Shown in pieces: positions 24,892 through 28,503 of a stretch of 28,503 nucleotides of DNA. The stretch's first letter is position 1, and each line of letters begins with the position of its first letter. The notes under the pieces are model-generated. The model saw only the letters and a program-made list of their open reading frames with translations, searched no databases and was not told where the DNA came from. Where the stretch lies: assembly GCA_910585285.1 (NCBI GenBank), contig CAJUDL010000013.1, positions 50,529 through 79,031 of the forward strand, in the 5' to 3' direction. Source of the stretch: an uncultured Muribaculaceae bacterium. GTDB taxonomy: Bacteria; Bacteroidota; Bacteroidia; Bacteroidales; Muribaculaceae. Position numbers and translations under genes: made by a program.

Positions 24892-25158
24892 ATGCTCGTA
24901 ACGATCATCGGCTATGCTGCCGCAATATGTATGGTGTTTGGATATCTACCTCAGGCGATATATACAATCCGCACACGTGATACTGAAGGTATCGCGTTGC
25001 CTACTTTCCTTCTGATGTTCTTAGGATCAGTGTTTTTTGTTATCCAGGGTTTTATGCTTGGCAACGCTCCTCTTTACATTACCAATCTGATAACAGCCAC
25101 TTGCTCTGCAATAGTCTTTGGCATAAAAATGTATAACGACTATTTCAAGAAACGTTGA
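24892..25158 (+). CDS. SemiSWEET family sugar transporter
   Basis: 88 aa, three transmembrane helices (about 3-24, 37-57, 62-81), exactly one SWEET/PQ-loop triple-helix unit. The helix-1 motif GYLPQAIYTIRTRDTEGIAL contains the PQ pair and the conserved T-R-x-x-x-G-I segment after it; an asparagine in helix 3 (ITNLITA) fits the substrate-site Asn. Bacterial SemiSWEETs work as homodimers that let small sugars pass down their gradient across the inner membrane. It stands between two AT-rich repeats, without operon partners. Confidence 0.92.
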   Translation: MLVTIIGYAAAICMVFGYLPQAIYTIRTRDTEGIALPTFLLMFLGSVFFVIQGFMLGNAPLYITNLITATCSAIVFGIKMYNDYFKKR

Positions 25159-25164
25159 ATCCGT

Positions 25165-25227
25165 AAATTACCCATTACTCATTAAACATTACACATTACA
25201 GATTAAACTAAACATTACACATTAAAC
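25165..25227. repeat. AT-rich CATTAAACATTACACATTA repeat
   Basis: Two CATTAAACATTACACATTA-like units separated by a few bases, in the convergent gap between SemiSWEET and the 411-aa gene. The stop codon of the 411-aa gene (GTG-TAA on the minus strand) lies inside it. Confidence 0.55.
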
Positions 25228-26450
25228 TCGAACGTCACGGCTTCGAAAAAGTCGCCTTCACGCATGGTGGCTTCTATCTCGATTTCAAACCATCGCCATT
25301 TGGATCCACATATACCATAGAGGTAAGGTCCGGTGGTGGATGCAATAAGATGCCGGTTTTCACGATGTTGAGAGGCATACAGCCGTAACTTTACCGTTTC
25401 TCTTTGGAATACGCCTCTTAGTGTGACGCACCGAACGCTTTTTTCATCTTCAGGATAATCGAGATGGAGCGGTTCGGTGAGTAATTTTATTTTCTTCCCG
25501 GTCATTGACGGCTCTTCGCTCGTTGTGGAATCCGGTTTCGGTAATTTTGAGAAATCTGTTAATGCGCCGGGTGCTATCGGGAGGGGAGAAAATTCATCAT
25601 TTTCTTCGATCTCATCGATGGCAATTACTGCTATCCTGCGGAAATCATTATCTTGTGAAATGAGTAACCCGATGTCGTTTTCAGCATATCTTTCATAATG
25701 CCAGCAGCGGCGTGGAGAGCCGTCAATGGTGATGCTTCGTATGCCTGTAACTTCCGCTTCGGGCGCATAAAGCGAAGCCTGCTTAGTAATGTACACTTCA
25801 ACCGCGGAAATTTTGTTGCGGATTCCAGAAAAATCCGGTGATGATTTGAATCTGTAATTAAGTCGGGCAGGCACGTTTCTAACCTGGGCGCGGGTATGAA
25901 GATATTTGTCGGTCAGTTGATGAGTGGTGACCGGAAGACGCGGGGCGGTATGAAAACAATCCAGAGAGCCGCAATCATGCATTTCTGAAAGGGAATTGTC
26001 GGAGTATCTGTATCTCCATCCGATTCTGAAAGGAGAGGTAAAAAGATTCGATGAATGCGCTGCACTGAAATATGTTTTGAGGGCATTATGAACCGCTGCA
26101 GTGCGGTTTTTCTGAAGCAACGCACTTTCGGGCGTTGAAACTCCCTGATAATTGTCGTCGAACCATGCGTTGACTCTTGCAATGTCACTTTCCGCAACTG
26201 TGAAGGCCACTTCTACTTCAGGCCATCCTCCCATGTTGCTATGAAGTTTTCCGTTTTCATCGATGATTGTAGCTGCTGATTGCGGTCCATGTCCCGCTAA
26301 TGTTTCCCCTTCGAGCATAAATTCAACACCGCAATCCGGTGTTTCTGTCGTAATATCCGGATTTCCATCGTTTTCATCGGGAGTTCCAAGGGTAAGTTCA
26401 TTCTTGAATGTCTTGATTTTTTCCAACTCTATTCTTTTCTTGACTCTCAT
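25215..26450 (-). CDS. Uncharacterised 411-aa protein
   Basis: Not recognised. 411 aa, no signal peptide or membrane segment. The N-terminus is charged (MRVKKRIELEKIKTFKNELT). Residues about 75-115 look like alternating strand and helix (WPEVEVAFTVAES, RVNAWFDDNYQG). A middle block contains ALLQKNRTAAVHNALKTYF, SPFRIGWRYRYSD and YLHTRAQVRNVPARLNYRF. The C-terminal ~90 residues are beta-rich (VRCVTLRGVFQRETVKLRLY, KWRWFEIEIEATM), with a proline/serine-rich linker at about 300-320. It resembles, from memory, hypothetical proteins scattered in Bacteroidales. Its ATG overlaps the stop of the extended glycosyltransferase frame by four bases, but if the frameshift upstream is repaired it would begin about 90 bp after that gene, behind a terminator hairpin. 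Confidence 0.6.
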   Translation of the reverse strand: MRVKKRIELEKIKTFKNELTLGTPDENDGNPDITTETPDCGVEFMLEGETLAGHGPQSAATIIDENGKLHSNMGGWPEVEVAFTVAESDIARVNAWFDDNYQGVSTPESALLQKNRTAAVHNALKTYFSAAHSSNLFTSPFRIGWRYRYSDNSLSEMHDCGSLDCFHTAPRLPVTTHQLTDKYLHTRAQVRNVPARLNYRFKSSPDFSGIRNKISAVEVYITKQASLYAPEAEVTGIRSITIDGSPRRCWHYERYAENDIGLLISQDNDFRRIAVIAIDEIEENDEFSPLPIAPGALTDFSKLPKPDSTTSEEPSMTGKKIKLLTEPLHLDYPEDEKSVRCVTLRGVFQRETVKLRLYASQHRENRHLIASTTGPYLYGICGSKWRWFEIEIEATMREGDFFEAVTFEFNV

Positions 26451-27547
26451 GACTTTTTTATAAAATTACGGGGCGAAGATATCGAGTTGTCTCCGCCCCG
26501 CAGTTTTATTTGTTGAAAAACGATTGCGATTAGGAATCTTCTTACAATCTGTCGTTTTTCATAGAGATTATTCCCGGAATAAAGTTCCAGAAAAATTTGT
26601 TGATCCGGTCGATGACATATGTTGCTTTCGACATATGTAACTCTTTTTTCGCTGTATCTAACAGTTCCTTTTTTTTGAGTCGGTGTGACATCGCTTCTTA
26701 CAAGAGCCTTATAGAGGTTTCCCTTAATGAGGATTTTTCTGAGAAAATTCATTTTGAATTCAGATGTTATGAATTTCCTGATAGTCATGTCCTCGAGATA
26801 TATGTTGCCGTTTATGGCTCCGTTTGCTATCCCTTTTGCTGTCTGGCTGCAGGTGTGTCTTCTGAATTTATTAAGCTTACGGTAGATTTCAATTACTTCG
26901 CCATTCTGCATCAGAGCCGTCCAAAAGAACCAGTCTCCGGCATTCCTCATGTTGAAACATGTATCTAAATTATCGCAGGCTAATACGGCATCGCGCCGGA
27001 AGACTGTGCCGCTCGCGTTGTAGACATAATTTCGCCATGCCATATTGTGGGTGACGTATCTTTCTCCATCGAAGCTCTTTGCGTTGCCTAATCTGGAAAT
27101 AAATTTCTTGCCATACCATTGGTCATAATCCATTTCACCGGGATTTCCATTTTCATCGATGGTGTTGCTGCCCGTAAAGGCTATAATGGCATTTGGATTT
27201 TTTTCAAGCTCCGCAACGCAGGTTGCAAGAAACTCAGGAGTGCAACTGTCATCGCTTTCTGCAATCCAGATGTATTTACCTCGAGCCATGTCTATACCTT
27301 TCTTCCATTGAAGAAAGGGTAGGCCTGTGTTTGTGGCATTTACTGTCAGTGAGGCAACTCTCGGATCTTTAGCATATTCTTTCAGGATATCAAGTGAACC
27401 ATCAGTAGATGCGTCATCCAGAAGTATGATTTCATAATCTTTCAATGTCTGATTGAATATGGAGTTCATACGTTCATTCAGATATCGTGCATAATTATAG
27501 TTAGGCACAACTATTGATACGAGGGGTGCTTGGGCTGCGGTTGTCAT
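26447..27547 (-). CDS. Family 2 glycosyltransferase, with apparent 3' frameshift
   Basis: 366 aa as read. The GT-A fold is clear: VSIVVPNYNYARYLNERMNS, ILLDDASTDGS (D44, D45), GLPFLQWKKGIDMARGKYIW and the metal-binding ESDD (97-100). It transfers a sugar from a nucleotide donor, probably to a cell-envelope glycan; the acceptor is unknown. At 26669-26676 (residues 292-293) there is a run of eight A on the coding strand. With seven A the frame would continue KKELLDTAKKELHMS, then an aromatic helix (INKFFWNFIPG), to a stop at 26542, about 334 aa. As read, it instead runs through a terminator hairpin to 26447. The start overlaps the tyrS stop in a TAATG arrangement, so translation is coupled. Confidence 0.85.
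   Translation of the reverse strand: MTTAAQAPLVSIVVPNYNYARYLNERMNSIFNQTLKDYEIILLDDASTDGSLDILKEYAKDPRVASLTVNATNTGLPFLQWKKGIDMARGKYIWIAESDDSCTPEFLATCVAELEKNPNAIIAFTGSNTIDENGNPGEMDYDQWYGKKFISRLGNAKSFDGERYVTHNMAWRNYVYNASGTVFRRDAVLACDNLDTCFNMRNAGDWFFWTALMQNGEVIEIYRKLNKFRRHTCSQTAKGIANGAINGNIYLEDMTIRKFITSEFKMNFLRKILIKGNLYKALVRSDVTPTQKKGTVRYSEKRVTYVESNICHRPDQQIFLELYSGNNLYEKRQIVRRFLIAIVFQQIKLRGGDNSISSPRNFIKKS
26461..26508 (-). terminator. Terminator hairpin after the original end of the glycosyltransferase gene
   Basis: Arms 26469-26479 and 26490-26500 form an 11-bp GC-rich stem around CGGGGCG/CGCCCCG; the one odd pair is A-C on the plus strand but G-U on the minus strand. Outer TAAAA and TTTTA tracts (26461-26465, 26504-26508) flank it, as in bidirectional terminators. 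It lies inside the extended glycosyltransferase frame but 34 bp beyond the stop at 26542 of the alternative frame. Confidence 0.65.
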
Positions 27548-28503
27548 TATTCTGCTATCAGTAGGAAGTGATTTTTCTTGCCTTTCTGGATATGAAGATA
27601 TTTGCCGTCAAGAAGAATCGAAGCGTCAATTACCGCTGTCGGATCTGTAAGTTTCTCTTTGTTGATGCTTACACCACCGCCCTGGATCATCTTGCGCGCT
27701 TCACCTTTCGATGGGAACACTGTTGCCTTTACAGCTAAAAGGTCGAGTACCGGAATCCCTGCTTCGAGTTCAGCCTTTGATATTACAAAACGTGGCACGC
27801 CATCGAAGATGTCAAGAAGTGTCTGCTCATCAAGAGCTTTCAAAGCCTCTCCGGTATTGTTGCCGAAAAGAATCTGTGACGCTTCAACGGCAGCTTCGTA
27901 ATCTTTCTCGCTGTGAACCATCGTTGTTACCTCTTTCGCAAGGCGCTTCTGGAGCGGACGGGCGCCGGGGTTCTCGTTATGTTCACGCACGAGCTCTTCA
28001 ATCTCCTCTTTCGATAGGAACGTGAATATCTTAAGATATTTCTCAGCATCCGCATCAGAGACGTTGAGCCAGAACTGATAGAACTTATAGGGGGAAGTGT
28101 AGCGAGGATCAAGCCATACGTTGCCGCTTTCGGTCTTGCCAAATTTACCACCGTCGGCCTTGGTGATAAGTGGGCAGGTGAGAGCGAACACTTCGCCACC
28201 GAGTTTGCGGCGAATGAGTTCTGCACCTGTGGTGATGTTTCCCCATTGATCGGATCCTCCAAGCTGAAGCTTGCAGTTTTTGTCTTGATATAGGTGGAGG
28301 AAATCGAATCCCTGCAGAAGCTGATAGGTGAACTCCGTGAAGCTTAGTCCGTCGCGGGCTTCTCCGTTCAGACGTTTCTGCACGCTGTCTTTCGCCATCA
28401 TGTAGTTGACGGTGATGTGCTTGCCGATTTCTCTCGCGAAATCCAGGAATGTCACGTCTTTGGTCCAGTCATAGTTGTTGACCATTTCCGCACGGTTGGG
28501 GGC
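27547..28503 (-). CDS. tyrS: Tyrosyl-tRNA synthetase, C-terminal part (cut by window end)
   Basis: The frame is open to base 28503 (APNRAEMVNNYDW at the edge), so the N-terminus with the HIGH region is outside the window. Visible: LQLGGSDQWGNITTG (tyrosine/ATP site), KFGKTESGN (KMSKS-equivalent, KFGKS type), and a C-terminal S4-like RNA-binding domain (FPSKGEARKMIQGGGVSINK). It charges tRNA-Tyr in the cytoplasm. Its stop TAA shares one base with the ATG of the glycosyltransferase gene. Confidence 0.96.
   Translation of the reverse strand, partial: APNRAEMVNNYDWTKDVTFLDFAREIGKHITVNYMMAKDSVQKRLNGEARDGLSFTEFTYQLLQGFDFLHLYQDKNCKLQLGGSDQWGNITTGAELIRRKLGGEVFALTCPLITKADGGKFGKTESGNVWLDPRYTSPYKFYQFWLNVSDADAEKYLKIFTFLSKEEIEELVREHNENPGARPLQKRLAKEVTTMVHSEKDYEAAVEASQILFGNNTGEALKALDEQTLLDIFDGVPRFVISKAELEAGIPVLDLLAVKATVFPSKGEARKMIQGGGVSINKEKLTDPTAVIDASILLDGKYLHIQKGKKNHFLLIAE

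Noticed and set aside
1..28503. tRNA, rRNA, insertion sequence or prophage genes
   Set aside because: No tRNA-like cloverleaf, rRNA stretch, transposase, integrase or phage structural gene was recognised by reading; a covariance-model scan was not possible.

Overview
The window looks like chromosomal DNA from a Bacteroidales gut bacterium, most likely of the Muribaculaceae (Duncaniella/Muribaculum-like), although the genus cannot be fixed from sequence alone. The indicators are Bacteroidetes-type promoters (-33 TTTG and -7 TAnnTTTG), the absence of clear Shine-Dalgarno sites, lipoproteins with Bacteroidetes-style lipoboxes, an NVEALA-family peptide gene, TonB-linked OMP_b-brl_3-type barrels, ATP-dependent PEP carboxykinase and dense families of intergenic repeats.

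Left part (1-5223): the start of a minus-strand gene leaves the window at base 1. A composite inverted repeat (about 92-390) is followed by a promoter at 525-557. Five plus-strand genes for exported proteins follow closely: a small DUF3244-like secreted protein, a lipoprotein with a CxxC thioredoxin-like half and a DUF1573-like half, an NVEALA peptide, a 6-bladed beta-propeller lipoprotein and a transglutaminase-like lipoprotein. A long hairpin separates the NVEALA gene from the propeller gene.

Middle part (5224-15563): three tandem paralogues of a ~970-residue outer-membrane beta-barrel protein. Between copies 1 and 2 sit a two-gene cassette (a 45-aa acidic protein and a DUF5053-like protein) with its own promoter and hairpins, a third copy of the left-end repeat, and the decayed 5' end of a relative of the CxxC/DUF1573 lipoprotein. 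That relic suggests lipoprotein and barrel genes were once duplicated together. Copies 1 and 2 are nearly identical at both ends but diverged in the middle, which fits recombination between copies.

Right part (15530-28503): mostly housekeeping and transport on the minus strand. A tripartite RND efflux operon (outer-membrane factor, membrane-fusion protein, AcrB-type pump) lies downstream of pckA, separated from it by a strong terminator; the pump gene overlaps the third barrel gene tail to tail. Next come ferritin, a divergent GNGPSL-motif (DUF115-like) gene, a SemiSWEET sugar transporter, and a translationally coupled minus-strand run: tyrS (cut by the window end), a family 2 glycosyltransferase and an unrecognised 411-aa protein.

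Most notable observations: (1) the glycosyltransferase carries an apparent one-base frameshift in an A8 run, so its reading frame passes through a terminator hairpin into the next gene; (2) the NVEALA/propeller/CxxC-DUF1573/transglutaminase/barrel neighbourhood, with a second degraded piece, may be an uncharacterised envelope peptide or surface system; (3) the window carries at least two families of structured intergenic repeats.
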